Part shown: positions 36,020 through 47,735 of the stretch, in pieces
Position numbering within the stretch: the stretch's first letter is position 1
Layout of the letters: every line of letters starts with the position of its first letter
Assembly: GCA_022828595.1 (NCBI GenBank)
Contig: JAKGHH010000004.1
Location: 82,302,270-82,366,269, forward strand
Direction: 5' to 3'
DNA from: Nelumbo lutea
Taxonomy: Eukaryota > Streptophyta > Magnoliopsida > Proteales > Nelumbonaceae
DNA length: 64,000 nucleotides
Notes under the pieces: model-generated
Seen by the model: only the letters and a program-made list of their open reading frames with translations
Told to the model about the DNA's origin: nothing
Database searches by the model: none
Translations under genes and position numbers: made by a program

Positions 36020-39000
36020 TCTTCCAAAGTGTAAAGAGACTGGGCTGAATGGGCCCTAATAACCTTTCGTGTGATATCCTTTATTTTATGTTGATGGGCC
36101 TCACTTAATGGGCCTTTTATTTGTTCTTATTTTATTTTCTTTATGTAACTGCCAAGCTGGCCGCCCACTTAAGGGTATACTTGTCATCATCAATTTTTTA
36201 GAGATTATAAAATAGGGTTAGAGGAGAAGGGTGATTAATTCGACTTCTTCTTCTCTTACCTCTTCTCTTCACCATCTTCCTCTCTTATATAGTTATTCAG
36301 ATTTGTTCTATTATGCTAATCACTAAGTTTAATCTTGATATTAGAGGACTGATTTACACCTTGGTATCAGAGCAGGTTCAATTCCTCTTCCTTCTTTTTT
36401 CTTTGTTCTTGTACACTCTAAAATCAAGAGAGTGTATGGAGAGATAGGTTCTCTATAGTATAAAGAATCACTTGCCTAGTTGGTAGAAGGGTTTGGAGAG
36501 TTTAGTTTTGGCCAGATTTTGCCAAGAAGTGATGCTGTTTTGCTGCTGCCCAAAACCCTAGCCGAATAGAGATTTTCGAGGTTACCAGGAAAGGTGAAGC
36601 TTGGGTGTGGCGCTCTGTGCTTGGAAGGTGTCTTGTGACTACTACAGGAGGGTGGTTCAGGTTTGGAAGAGTTTGGGTTAGTCTGGTGGGTGCGGTAGTG
36701 TCTTCTCTCTTCCTCTCATCTGTTGGACGGAGCAAAACCCTAGTTTTTCAAGCACCCAAGTTCTAATTTGACTTCAAGTAAGTTTAAATAGTCAAAATTT
36801 TTTGTTCTTTGATTTCCGTTTGATTAATGGAGGCATACGGAAGTGAGTTCAAGCAAGTGCCAGTTTCTGGACCTGTTTCAGTAGATTCCGTTTTGATGGG
36901 TACTACCACAATTAAGCTAGATGGGACGAACTATCTTGCTTGGGCATAGTCTATAAAAATCTATGTTTGTAGTAGAGAAAAATTCGGGTGTCTCACAAGC
37001 AGCAAGGTGAAACCCGAAGAGATAGACCATGAATTTGAAAGATGGATGCAAGGGAACTATACTGTTATAGGATGGTTAGCCAACTCTATGCAACCCCATA
37101 TAAGCCAACACTATCTCTAGATGTCTTCGGCTAAGGAGATATGGGACAGTGTAACTGAGACCTATTCACAAAAACTGAATGTAGCCAGAGCATACACATT
37201 GAAAAGTGATGTAAGGAACCTGAGACAGGGAGAGAATAGTGTGGCAATCTACTACTCTATACTAAAATCCCTGTGGCAGGAAATTGATATTATGGAGACA
37301 GTGGTGTAGGAGAGTAAAAATGATGCCGAAATGTATAGAATGCTAGTGGAGAGAAATAGGGTGTTTGAGTTTCTCACTAAACGCAACCCTGAGTTTGATA
37401 TTATCCGACAGAACATTTTGGCCAGGGATGAGGTTACTCTTTCACAGGCACATGCTATGATAAGTAGTGAGGAGAGTAGGCGGCAGGTGCAATTGCAGAG
37501 TCCATCTACAGAACATTTTGCACATGCGGGAATGAAATCGAAGGGCCCTGCTGAGAAAAGAGAGCAGATGTGTGAATATTGCAAGAAACCACATCATACA
37601 AAGGACACCTGCTGGAAGCTTCATCTTGAACTTCTTCCTAATAGGTTTAAGAACAATAATAACCCTAATAAGGGCAGTCAAGTGGAAAAATCCAAGACTG
37701 CTAATGCTGCTACAGTGCCTGAAGGGGGAAAATAAGGAAAACGAAGAAAAATCAACTATTGAGTAGTTGGTTGCAATGAAGCTAGATTTTGAAAAGTATG
37801 GAAGTTTCCTAAATCACCTAGAAGCTACGATTTCTTCAACTCACCCTTCCAACAGTACATCATCTTCATCGGCTTTTGCTCACTCAGGTACTCGTGCTTC
37901 TACGAATCATGCTTCAGCTTCAGGTAATCATAAAATCCCTTGGATTATTGATTTCAGTGCATCTGACCAGCCTATCTAACCTGTTTTGCTCATATCACCT
38001 CCTCTATGGGAAAGAGAAAATATCCCTTGTCGATGGGTCTCTTGCCCCCATCTCTGGTAAAGGTGATATAAAGACCTCTAGCACCTTGTTCTTATCTTCT
38101 GTTCTTCATGTCCCTAAGCTTAACACAAACCTCTTATCTGTTAGTAGCTTAACAAATTTAATGAATTGCAGCATAACTTTCTTTTCCACTCATTGTATTT
38201 TTCAGGACCTACAGTCTCGGAGGATGATTGGGAGTGGCCATGAGACGAACGGAATATACTTGCTGGACACACTAGATCAAGCTTTGGGACCACCTCATTG
38301 AGTTGCCTTAGAGTCAGTCATGTCAGAGTCTGTTAACAAAATTTTATTATGTCATTTTCGGTTTGGTCACTTGTCCTTTTTTGCTTTGAGTCATCTGTTC
38401 CCATATATGTTTAAAGGAGTGTCTTTATCGAATCTTCATTGTGAATCATGTGAGCTCGCAAAGCATTGTAGACATTCCTATTTAATAAGCAATAAAAGAT
38501 CATTTTCTCCTTTCTATATTGTTCACTCTGATGTGTGGGGGCCATATCACATGCCGACCATGGGGGGTTACATGTAATTTATCCTTTTTATTGATGATTA
38601 TTCACGTTACACTTGGATTTATCTCATGAAATCCAGGGATGAAGTATCAGCTATTGTGAAAATTTTTCATGAACTCATCATCACCCAATTTAATACCTGT
38701 ATCAAAATATTCCGCTCTAACAATGCTAAGGAGTATTTTGAGAGAACCCTCTCCACCTATCTTGAAATTTTTGGGGTTATTCATCAAAGTTCTTGTTCCT
38801 ACACTCCATAACAAAACGGTGTGGCGGAAAGAAAGAATAGGCATGTGGTTGAGGTTGTCAGATCCCTCTTATTTGCAACCCATGTTCCTATAAAGTTTTG
38901 GGGAGATGTTCTTACTACTACCTTTCTGATCAACCGTATGCCCTCCTGGGTCCTTGGCTTTAAAACCCCTTTTAGTCTTCTCTTCCCGGATGCGGATCTC

Positions 39001-41418
39001 TTTTCTCTTCCTCTTTGTGTGTTTGTGTGTACTTGCTATGTGCATATTCATAGTCACTAAAGGCACAAGTTTGAACCTAAGGCTCATAAGTGTGTATTTC
39101 TAGGATATGCTTCCACACAGAAGGGTTATTGTTGTTTTGATCCAGTTCGTGGCACCCACTTTGTATCTTAGGATGTCACCTTTGTAGAGTTGACTCATTT
39201 CTTTAGTATTCTTCTTGAGGGGGAGAAATCTGATGAGTATTTTGCTATGTCTCCAACTATTCCTCTTCCCATCCCTTGTGAGTCCAATCATGGGGTGTCC
39301 ACTTCTTCCACTGGACCTACCCCTAATGTCCCTACTCCCCCTCCTGCTTCTGCTCCCACTCTCCAAAGGTGGTACCAAAGGCAAAGATTCAGACATGTGT
39401 AGGTTGTTTCTACTCCTTCAGAAGAGCATCTTGCCACTCCCATTATTCCTGTGGAAATAGGTCAGCATAGGTCAGCCCTCTACTGACCCATCTCAGACTG
39501 TTCCAGACCTTGATCTTCCTATTGCTCTTCGCAAGGGCAAGTGGAATTGTACAACCCATTGTATCTCCAAACACTTATCTTACAACCTTCTCTCCCCTTC
39601 CTACTACTCTTTTTTTGCCTCTGTTTCTTCCCATGTGATACCTAGGTCTGTACCGGAAGCTTTATCTCAAGCTGAATGGAGGGAAACTATGATGACCAAA
39701 CTTGATGCATTGCATAAGAATCGTACCTGGGATATTGTGGACTTGGCGGAAGGGAAGGAACCAGTGGGTTGTAAATGGGTGTTTACTATTAAATATCACT
39801 CTGATGGCTCTGTTGAGATGTTTAAGGCTCGGTTGGTTGCTAAGGGTTACACCCAAATGTATGGCATTGACTATTTTGAGACATTTGCTCCTGTAGCTAA
39901 GATGACTTCAGTCAGGGTTTTACTTTCTTTAGCAGCTACTTTTGACTAGCCCCTACACCAGTTCAATGTTAAAAATGCCTTTTTGAATGGAGAATTGCAT
40001 GAAAAGGTCTATATGTTTCTACCTCCAGAAATGTATGTGAAAGAAATGAAAGGCAAGGTGTGTAAACTACACAAATATATTTATGGTCTCAAACAATCTC
40101 CTCGGGCTTGGTTTGAGAGATTTCGAACTGCTTTTGTCTCTTTTAGCTACATTCAAACACAATCTGATCATACACTGTTCTTGAAGAGAAATGACTCTCT
40201 GGTGACCTTCTTGATTGTTTATGTTGATGATATTATGGTCACGGGTAATGACATTGAAGAGACTAGTAAACTAAAAGCATTTCTCAACTCTGAATTTGAA
40301 ATCAAAGATTTGGGAGATCTTCGATATTTCCTGGGCATTGAAGTTGCTCGATCTAAGGATGGTATATTCATATCTCAACACAAATATGGCCTTGATCTTC
40401 TTGCTGAAACTAGTAAACTTGGAGCTAAACCCATCTCCACTCCCATTGATCCTAATCATAAGCTTTCTGCCACAGATGGTGAACTTTTGTCTGATAAGGG
40501 AGTGTTTCAGAGACTTCTTGGGAAGCTGTTATACCTTTGCATGACTTGGCCAAATATTTCCTATGCAGTTAGTGTTATCAGTCAGTTTATGCATTCTCCC
40601 AGAGATACTCATCTAGCTGCTGCAGAAAGGGTTTTGTGCTACTTGAAAGGAACTCCAAGGAAAGGTATTCTATTTGCTAAGCATGGTCAATGAAGCTGGA
40701 AGCCTTTACTGATGCAGATTTTGTAGGATGTATTGATGACAGAAGGTCCAATGGTGCTCCATTGTGGCTACGATCCCTTCTAGAAGAATTAGGGGTAGAC
40801 TACGAGAAACCAATGATGCTCTATTGTGACAACCAAGCTGCTATCAACATTGCACATAATCCTATTCAACATGACAGAATTAAGCACATTGAGATTGATA
40901 AGCATTTCATAAGGGAAAGAGTCTCTTCAGGAGAAGTTTGTTTACCATTTATAACATCAGAAGAGCAACTAGCTGATACCTTGACCAAGAGAGTTCCCAA
41001 GGGGAAATTGACACACTATATAAGCAAGCTGGGCATGATTGACATCTATGCTCAACTTGAGGGGGAGTGTAAAGAGACTGGGCCGAATGGGCCTTAACAG
41101 CCTTTCATGTGATATCCTTTATTTTATCTTTTATTTTATGTTGATGGGCCTCACTTAATGGGCCTGTTATTTGTTCTTATTTTATTTTCTTTATGTAACT
41201 GCCAAGCTGGCCGCCCACTTAAGGGTATACTTGTCATCATCAATTTTTTAGAGATTAATAAAATAGGGTTAGAGGAGAAGGGTGATTAATTCAACTTCTT
41301 CTCTTACCTCTTCTCTTCGCCATTTTCCTCTCTTACACAGTTATTCAAATATGTTCTATTCTGTTAATCACTAAGTTTAATCTTGATATTAGAGAACCGA
41401 TTTACATCTCTTCCAAAG
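36020..41418 (+). mobile_element. Degenerate Ty1/Copia retrotransposon nested in an LTR of the older element
   Basis: The 5' LTR is 36030-36358 and the 3' LTR 41068-41406; both start TGTAAAGAGACTGGG and end GATTTACA. A tRNA-Met-type primer-binding site (TGGTATCAGAGC) lies at 36362-36373 and the purine tract GAGGGGGAG at 41059-41067. The LTRs differ by about 15 substitutions by eye, plus a small duplication (TCTTTTATTTTA) in the 3' copy. The empty site is preserved in the host element's other LTR at 33195-33204. A 10-bp direct repeat, TCTTCCAAAG, flanks the insertion (36020-36029, 41409-41418). Confidence 0.92.
36828..41094 (+). pseudogene. Copia gag-pol polyprotein remnant, multiple stops and an RNase H deletion
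   Basis: The domain order is that of Ty1/Copia. Gag (36828 to about 37735) has a CCHC knuckle at about 37570-37611 (C-x2-C-x4-H-x4-C seen as CEYCKKPHHTKDTC). The protease region is at about 37900-38290. Integrase (about 38320-39180) has a GAG pre-integrase-like block and HSDVWGP, FIDDYSRYTW and QNGVAERKNRH. Reverse transcriptase (39635-40693) has YVDDIMVTGND. The RNase H tail is 40690-41094. In-frame stops break gag (36948, 37307), integrase (38577, 38808, 39058) and RT (39949). In RNase H, about 40-45 residues are missing between DDRRS and LWLRSLLEELG, which removes one of the acidic active-site residues. It cannot encode a working polyprotein. The ATG at 36828 was not verified as the true start. 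Confidence 0.9.
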
Positions 41419-42111
41419 AGCCCTACAAGGGAGCAATGTCAGAGTGTCCGGGCTTCTTTACCCAGGGTGGGCACTCTGATGCTTAAGTTAGCGAATGCTT
41501 CAGAGATTTTGTGAAAGAGTTGAAAATAAGATAGCTAGAGAGCTATGTTGTGCATCTCACTTCTTACCTTGTCAAGTTGGAGGTTAGGCCTTTATATAGT
41601 TATTGCTTGGCGTGGACTTTACACATCGCGTCCGAGTTCTCCGGGAGGTCGTGCCCAACCAGTCCAAAGTCCACGGAGGTAGTCGTACACGTAGACTAGT
41701 TTTCGCACCTTGCTTAGTCTCCTCCAGAACATTCGGTACGGGGGTCAACTTCTGAGAGACTTGGTAGTGATGGGTCATGCATGCAGAATTGGTCAACGAG
41801 CACGTCTCGCAGGGCACCACTTGGACCTCAATTAAGTCGGCAAGCCCTCGAGGGAGGTCGCTCCTTGTGTCGAGGTCACTTCGGCTAGTGACGAGGTGCT
41901 ATAGGTCGGTTTTGGACAAGGTGCTTCTAGCTGCTTAAGTTGTGGTCGAGGTCGCCAGGTCGGCGGCAAAGGCAGGTCGCCAGGTCGCGGGGAAGACGAA
42001 CTGTGACCTAAGACTCCAAATCATCGCTTGGGTGGTGTCTGCGTGTCATTCGGTCTTTTCTAAAATGCCAGGTGGCGTGATGTCATTGGAGGGCCAAATA
42101 TGCCCTCATCA

Positions 42112-43226
42112 AAACCCATATTCCTTTTTATATTTGTTTGGGGATGGGGAAAATTTATTTTCCTATTTTCTAGGTGGATAAATAACTTTCCCATATAGGA
42201 GAAAGTTGCCTACACTTTTTAGTAATTAGGAGTTGACTTGAAGCCAAATATTCTTTACTTTTAAACAGGCATCAATAGCACTTTCCCCTTCCCCATTAAA
42301 TCTCTTCTTCTCTCCTCTTAGGGTTGGTTTAGGGGGACGGATCTATTAGGCACAATATAGGAAGCACATTCAATGAGTATTTAATAAATAATCTGACAAC
42401 CGTCAAAAGTTGTTTTTAATCTTTTTGAAGGTTAGGGTGGGGATATTTTAAGGGACAGTTGTAAAAAAAATTCATGTGATCACTTAACGTGCTTACGATG
42501 TTGTGCACTTGTGCCTATCTAATTTGGTCTGTTGTTTAGGTACCAGAATGTGCCTAGAATTGAAATGAGGAGTAGGCACCTAGGCACAACAATTTACAGG
42601 CACAATCCACCGTGTACTGAGAACATCTTCCGTACTTATATGTTATTATTTACGGGAGATGTTCCCAATGCAAGGTGGTATGTGCCTATGAGGCCATTGT
42701 GAGGTGCCCTGTGTGAGAAGCAGAATCCAATTCTGTCCGACTCCAGTGAAAAAATACTGAGAGGTTGAGTGGCTATGGGCCTTATGCATTTTAAGACTGG
42801 CGTGGATGTGGGATGTTACTATTGGCTCCACAGCTTGTTTAACTGCTATTGCGTTCAGCAAATTCTATCTCCCATTCTGATTTCTTGATTGGTTGATCGG
42901 AATCCCCCCTCCCCCAATTCCAGAGCTCTGTTAATTTTTTAATATTTTGACAAAAAAACCCATACCCTACCCGACCTCAAATGGGCATGGGGTCAAATTA
43001 AGTTCAACTCTAACCTTAGACATGAACCAGTGGCTGTTGACAAACTGAGGTCAAAGTCCAAGGTTGCGAACCCAAACCTCACCTAGGTTAAACCCAACAC
43101 AATTTGAGATGTGCTCAGATGGGTTTGGTTGATTACAGGTGGCTTGGGTTGTTTAGGTTTATAAAACTGAATTATTTAGGAGAAAGGGTGCCTTTTTTTC
43201 CTTTTGTTTTTTTTTTTGTTTGTAAT
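42112..43226. other. Intergenic with resumed small repeat and a foldback MITE
   Basis: 42112 to about 42310 continues the repeat split at 33036, including GGATAAATAACTTTCCC shared with about 5520. At 42599-42687 is a foldback: GGCACAATCCACCGTGTACT and GAACATCTTCCG face CGGGAGATGTTCCCAATGC and AAGGTGGTATGTGCC. A clearer relative lies at 61327-61470. No gene seen. Confidence 0.5.
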
Positions 43227-43846
43227 ATAAATGTTCGTGTCATGGCTGATTTAGCCCTGCGAGACACATGGCCGCTCAACTATCGTCCCGCCATGTCATC
43301 CTAACTCGGCCGAGTCGGTATAACTCAGCCATGTCGGGCTAGCCCAACCGAGCTACGCTATTATTGTGGAACCCCATTTTATCCTTCCAGCCACATCAAC
43401 TACATGTCATATGGATGAGTACAACTACGGGTAAAGAGGAGTAAGGAAGACGACTTCGCTGGGGAATGGGACTCTACCCCGAATACCTTGGCAGCTAACT
43501 TCATCCCGACAACCCCAGAATCCCAATCTGACCAGGACACGGATCTTCGGCTATAAAAAGGTACTCCATGCTCGAGGTAAGGGATCTAACTTCTGAGACC
43601 TACATCGCTATTTGGCTCGGACTGACATCCTTATAGTTCGACCTGACTATCCTATCACTGCCTACTGACTTGAGCGTTAGAGTTCTTACCCGAGGATAAC
43701 TCCTCGAGCCTTTGACTTCTGTTTCTTTGAACACAGGTCTTGAAGCGCGATCTTGTCCTTGTAGCTCGGCCCCGCCCTACCAACAAGGACTATCTGATTG
43801 CCCTCCTTGGTTCGTACACCACCTCAGATCGAACAACATCAATAAA
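43227..43846. mobile_element. Solo LTR with 5-bp target duplication
   Basis: The LTR (43232-43841, 610 bp) begins TGTTCGTGTCATGG and ends CGAACAACATCA, flanked on both sides by ATAAA (43227-43231, 43842-43846). It contains TATAAAAAGG at 43552-43561 as a likely promoter and is GC-richer than its neighbours, with CTCGGCCGAGTCGG-type motifs. No internal region or second LTR is present, consistent with LTR-LTR recombination. Confidence 0.82.
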
Positions 43847-43920
43847 TATTGATAATATATAATCGTTTATTTCAATTATTATATAACAATCACTCGAACA
43901 CTATAAAACAATAGTTAAAT

Positions 43921-44521
43921 AGTAGTTTAGGATTGGATCAGCTCCTCTTTCGTCCGTGATGTAAACGATTATAACCTTCAGTTTGCAAGGGATTTGGAAA
44001 CAAAAAGTTCCTGGTCAGACGTGTTTTCTACACCGTCAGTTCTGCCAGTTGGAAATAAGAAATCCAAACTATTGAGGGAATGTTATGATCTATCGGTTGT
44101 TACCCCTCCTTTTTGAGGAGCCCATTGCATCAAGGGAAGGGGTAGAAGAGGTAGAGGAAGAAATAGTTTAGGCTGTTAATTGTGGGTCTGTTTGCTCTTT
44201 CTTCTTTTGGAGGTCTCTTAGGCTTTGAGCTTTTAGGCTAGGTTGAGGAGCCCATTGCATCAAGGGAAGGGGTAGAAGAGGTAGAGGAAGAAATAGTTTA
44301 GGCTGTTAATTGTGGGTCTGTTTGCTCTTTCTTATTTTGGAAGTCTCTTAGGCTTTGAGCTTTCAGGCTAGGTTGAGGAGTTTGGTTTCAGATCTCCTCA
44401 CTGATTCATATTGTGTTGTTTTGTGGCCCTTGAGCTTATTGTATACTTTTGGTCTTCTGTGGGGTTTCAATTTGTGTTGTTTTACCTTATCATTTTCAAA
44501 AAAAAAAAGTAGTTTAGGATT
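43921..44521 (+). mobile_element. 5'-truncated poly(A) retroposon with 14-bp target duplication
   Basis: The insertion (43935-44507) is flanked by AGTAGTTTAGGATT at 43921-43934 and 44508-44521 and ends in about 10 A residues. It contains a 130-bp tandem duplication, 44113-44242 and 44243-44372, differing at only about three positions. No RNase H is visible, so it may be LINE 3'-UTR only, or a SINE or processed transcript. Confidence 0.85.
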
Positions 44522-44757
44522 TTTCCTTAAAATATTCTATTGTCGTCTAACACTTTGTTTTTTATTTGGTATACATATAATTTTTTTTTTCAAATAATCT
44601 TTTATCAATTTTTTATTCAAATTCGTTAAGTAAGGTCAAGAGTTCTTCACCTCCTCAATGATGCACGCAACCTCTTCCTCCCCTTTTCACAAATGTGGTT
44701 TTTATTTTTAAATTAAAAATATAAAAATCCTATAATCTCTCTCTCTCTCTCTTATTC

Positions 44758-45037
44758 TAAGGGTCTGTTTGGTTCACAGTTGGAATCGGAGTAGAAATGA
44801 TCTATTCCCATAATCTGTTTGGTTCAGACATGAATGAGAATGAAAATTGAAATCAGCAAATATAAGATTTCATTCCTAAGGAGGGGCAAAGAATGACTCT
44901 TTTTCAAATGGGGGAATACCATTCTAGCAGGAATAAGAATGAGATTCCAATTCTACCCAACCAAATGATTGGAAACGGAATAACCCATTCCTATTCCGAT
45001 TCCAAAACCCTGTTATAGCAAACCAAATGGGGCTTAA
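44758..45037. mobile_element. Tourist-like (PIF/Harbinger) MITE with TAA duplication
   Basis: The element (44761-45034) begins GGGTCTGTTTGGTTC and ends GCAAACCAAATGGGGCT, with TAA on both sides. It is the same family as 9504-10038 and the least interrupted copy in the window. (CT)n precedes it at 44736-44752. Confidence 0.8.
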
Positions 45038-47735
45038 ATTGATTTGAATCCAGCTGCTTCCTCTGATAAGCTAGAGGTATAAATTGGATGAATTGGTAGA
45101 ATTAAGACCAACTAAAACCCATCTCTAAACATAAACCATGGGCTTGACCACAAACTTAGGTGAAAGATCAATCTTGCCAATGAAAATCCTACCTAAACTA
45201 AACCTATCGCAACTTAGAATAGCTCCGGTGGGTTTGATTGGCCTTGGACAGGTTGCTCAACTTTGAAAGTCTTTTCATCAGAAGTGATTATTTCTAGCCT
45301 GATCTGTCTGATAATATATATTAGTTTACATTTATATAAAGAGTTCAATTATGATACTGAAAAAATTTATAGCCAATCAACCAGTATCATATCAATCAGG
45401 TGGTATTTATCAATTTTAAATGAGTGATTTGATTGGTCAAATCTCTTATGATACCATGTCTTTCCCGTATCATAGATTCTCCCTTATATATAATATATAT
45501 TTTATACACATTATATGTCATAAATTATAAAATTGTTATATATAGGGTTATAGGTATTGAAGCTCAAGCCGGGTCCCTGTACACCCGGGCCTAGGCTTAT
45601 ATTTCAGCTTGAATTGCAGGTCAAAATTCTCTAATAATTCTCTATTATTTGGTATGCACATAAAATCTAATTTAAATCAATTTGAACTGATTAAATAGTC
45701 CAAACATTGAATTGAACTGATCCATCTGTAGCTATTCTAATTGGATTGGGCTTTTGCTAAAAATTTAAACGAGACGGACCCCAAGCCTGACCCAAAGCCC
45801 GATCCATGAACAAATCTACTATAAAATAATACAATCTATAATATTTAGGATTTGATGTGATGGTTCGAATCTTGGCTGGGCCATGGCTAAAAAGACGAAT
45901 GAAACCATGAAATGCTGCTAACCCTGGTCGGTCATTGGTGAGATGATTCAAATAATTAACCAAAAGCATTAGTTTGGATGCACACAAACGAGGACTTCTC
46001 CGGGTAACGTGGCCCACATTTAATATCTGAATCATCAATTGGGCGGTCCAAAACAAGGTGCTGCACAAACCATCAATAGATTAGCGATGTAAAATAGCAA
46101 TCTGATACTGATTTCAGACAACTGGCTGTCCGCCAGTATTTCAGAATGACTACTTGGTCCGGATCTGGAACAGCAAATTAATGGATCAAAATCGAAGAAG
46201 GGATTGCAAAATTATGAGACCCTCAAAATCATAATGAGACAAACAAGGCTGAGTCATCCCTTGCAAGTTGTGCATTTACTTCAATTAGTTTACAACTCAA
46301 TGGGTTTTGTCCCCGTCTAAATTTTACTGTTAGAAATGTTAGACCAATAGGCTTAATCTATGCTCTATGGGTTTAGATCTGCAACTCTTGCCGACATCGT
46401 TTCAATCCAGATGTAGGACTACGTTGTTATGCTAACACTTAGATAATCAATTTGCTTATGGTGAAAATAGGATTCCATATGGTTTTGATAGTTATTAGTG
46501 ATTCCATATACCATTTCTACTCAAACCAAAATTCCAGAATTCTAGCCTGAGAGAGGGAAGGGGTGAGGCACCCCTCTCTCATGCCCAATGAATCTCCAAT
46601 AGCATGATTTGCTTCTCTTATAAAAGAGTTAGATAGAAGAATGGAGTAAAGCTTACATCTGATCCTCATATCATTTGATCTGGCAAACCAATGAACACCT
46701 CATAGTCAAGAATTTTGCATGATTTGTAGTTCCCAGAAATGCTTTGAGTTGGAGTCCAACGAGTGTGGTGGTATCAGGATTGCCCCCCTCACACCTCTCT
46801 TGGAACCAATTATTACTAAAGATGAGATAGATTAACTAAAATGCACTCCTTGGTTTGTTCTTCATCTTTGAACACTGACTTCGGTGATTCTAGGATTTTG
46901 GACCTACTTAATTAGACACCATATGCAAGTCAAGGATTTTGGTCCAGAAAAAAAAAAAAAAAACCTTAGATTATTAAACTCAAGCTGGCATTAGTACTTA
47001 AATTAATAATATGGTTAAGTATAGCACAAAGTTTATGAAGCAGAAGTGGGTCCCCCCTCCTTCAATTGTCGCCGGTACATTTATAACATAAGGCTGGATT
47101 AGGCATTATCAACTGATGAACAATATGGGCACCTTCCAAATGCAATGAATTCCGAGATTGGCTTCAGTCAGTTCAAGGCCCAAATCTCCCTACTTCTATG
47201 CTTTATTTGGGGAGATATTCCTAATGCAAGACTATGATAGTTATTTGAACGGGCTTTGCACTGATTGAATCCCATTAGGAGGTGCCACCAACATTTTGGG
47301 GTCTGCCCAAATGGGCCATTAAAATATAAAAGCTAGCTGTATAGAGCTGAACAAATCTCTTCAGATTCCAAGTTCTGGGTCAGGGATTTCAATCAGAGAA
47401 AACACATGTTCCTAGTTTTGGAATAGTGCCCCTGTTTTTACTTGATTGAATGAATGGCCTGGTATGGTTTAGATTCCACGTCAGCGACAGCTCTGCACCC
47501 ACATGCACTTTTTTCTGGACTCTTAAATCTTAATATTCAAACAATCTATGCCGCCCAAATATCTCAACACTTTTGTATTTAAACCCTTCCATTTAGATTA
47601 TTGCACTGCACTGAATAACCATCTCTCTACATACTCTCTCTTCTTTGATTCTTTGGCTCTTTCTTTCTTTCTTTATTTGTTCTTTGTTCTTGTTCTTGTT
47701 AGTTAGATATCTATAGATTATAGATAAATATAGCG
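45038..47735. other. Intergenic and upstream region of the ERD6-like transporter gene
   Basis: No gene recognised over 2.7 kb. The minus-strand frame at 45757-46068 shows no domain. A TATA-like TATTTAAA at about 47576-47583 lies 150 bp before the transporter start codon and could be its core promoter. The stretch 47640-47735 is CT- and T-rich, like a plant 5' leader. Confidence 0.4.

Larger units (their letters stand above)
33037..42111 (-). mobile_element. Older minus-strand LTR retrotransposon without recognisable pol, split by a Copia insertion
   Basis: The left LTR is 33037-33896 (860 bp). The right LTR is 35865-36029 plus 41419-42111 (858 bp), interrupted by Copia. Both begin TGATGATG and end TCATCA (decayed to TCATAA on the left). 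On the minus strand the right LTR is followed by TTGGCAACGCCTGCGGGAA, resembling a Gypsy primer-binding site, and the left LTR is preceded by the purine tract AAGAGTGGGGGGC. The element therefore runs right to left. TATATAAAGG in both LTRs is a probable promoter. The flanking 5-bp duplication is AAACT/AAACC. The interior (33897-35864, about 2 kb) has no pol; a minus-strand frame at 34968-34627 and degenerate repeats (below) are all it offers. It looks like a non-autonomous (LARD-type) element. Confidence 0.8.

Noticed and set aside
36362..36373. TGGTATCAGAGC as part of a tRNA gene
   Set aside because: It is the retrotransposon primer-binding site directly after the LTR. There is no tRNA cloverleaf around it.
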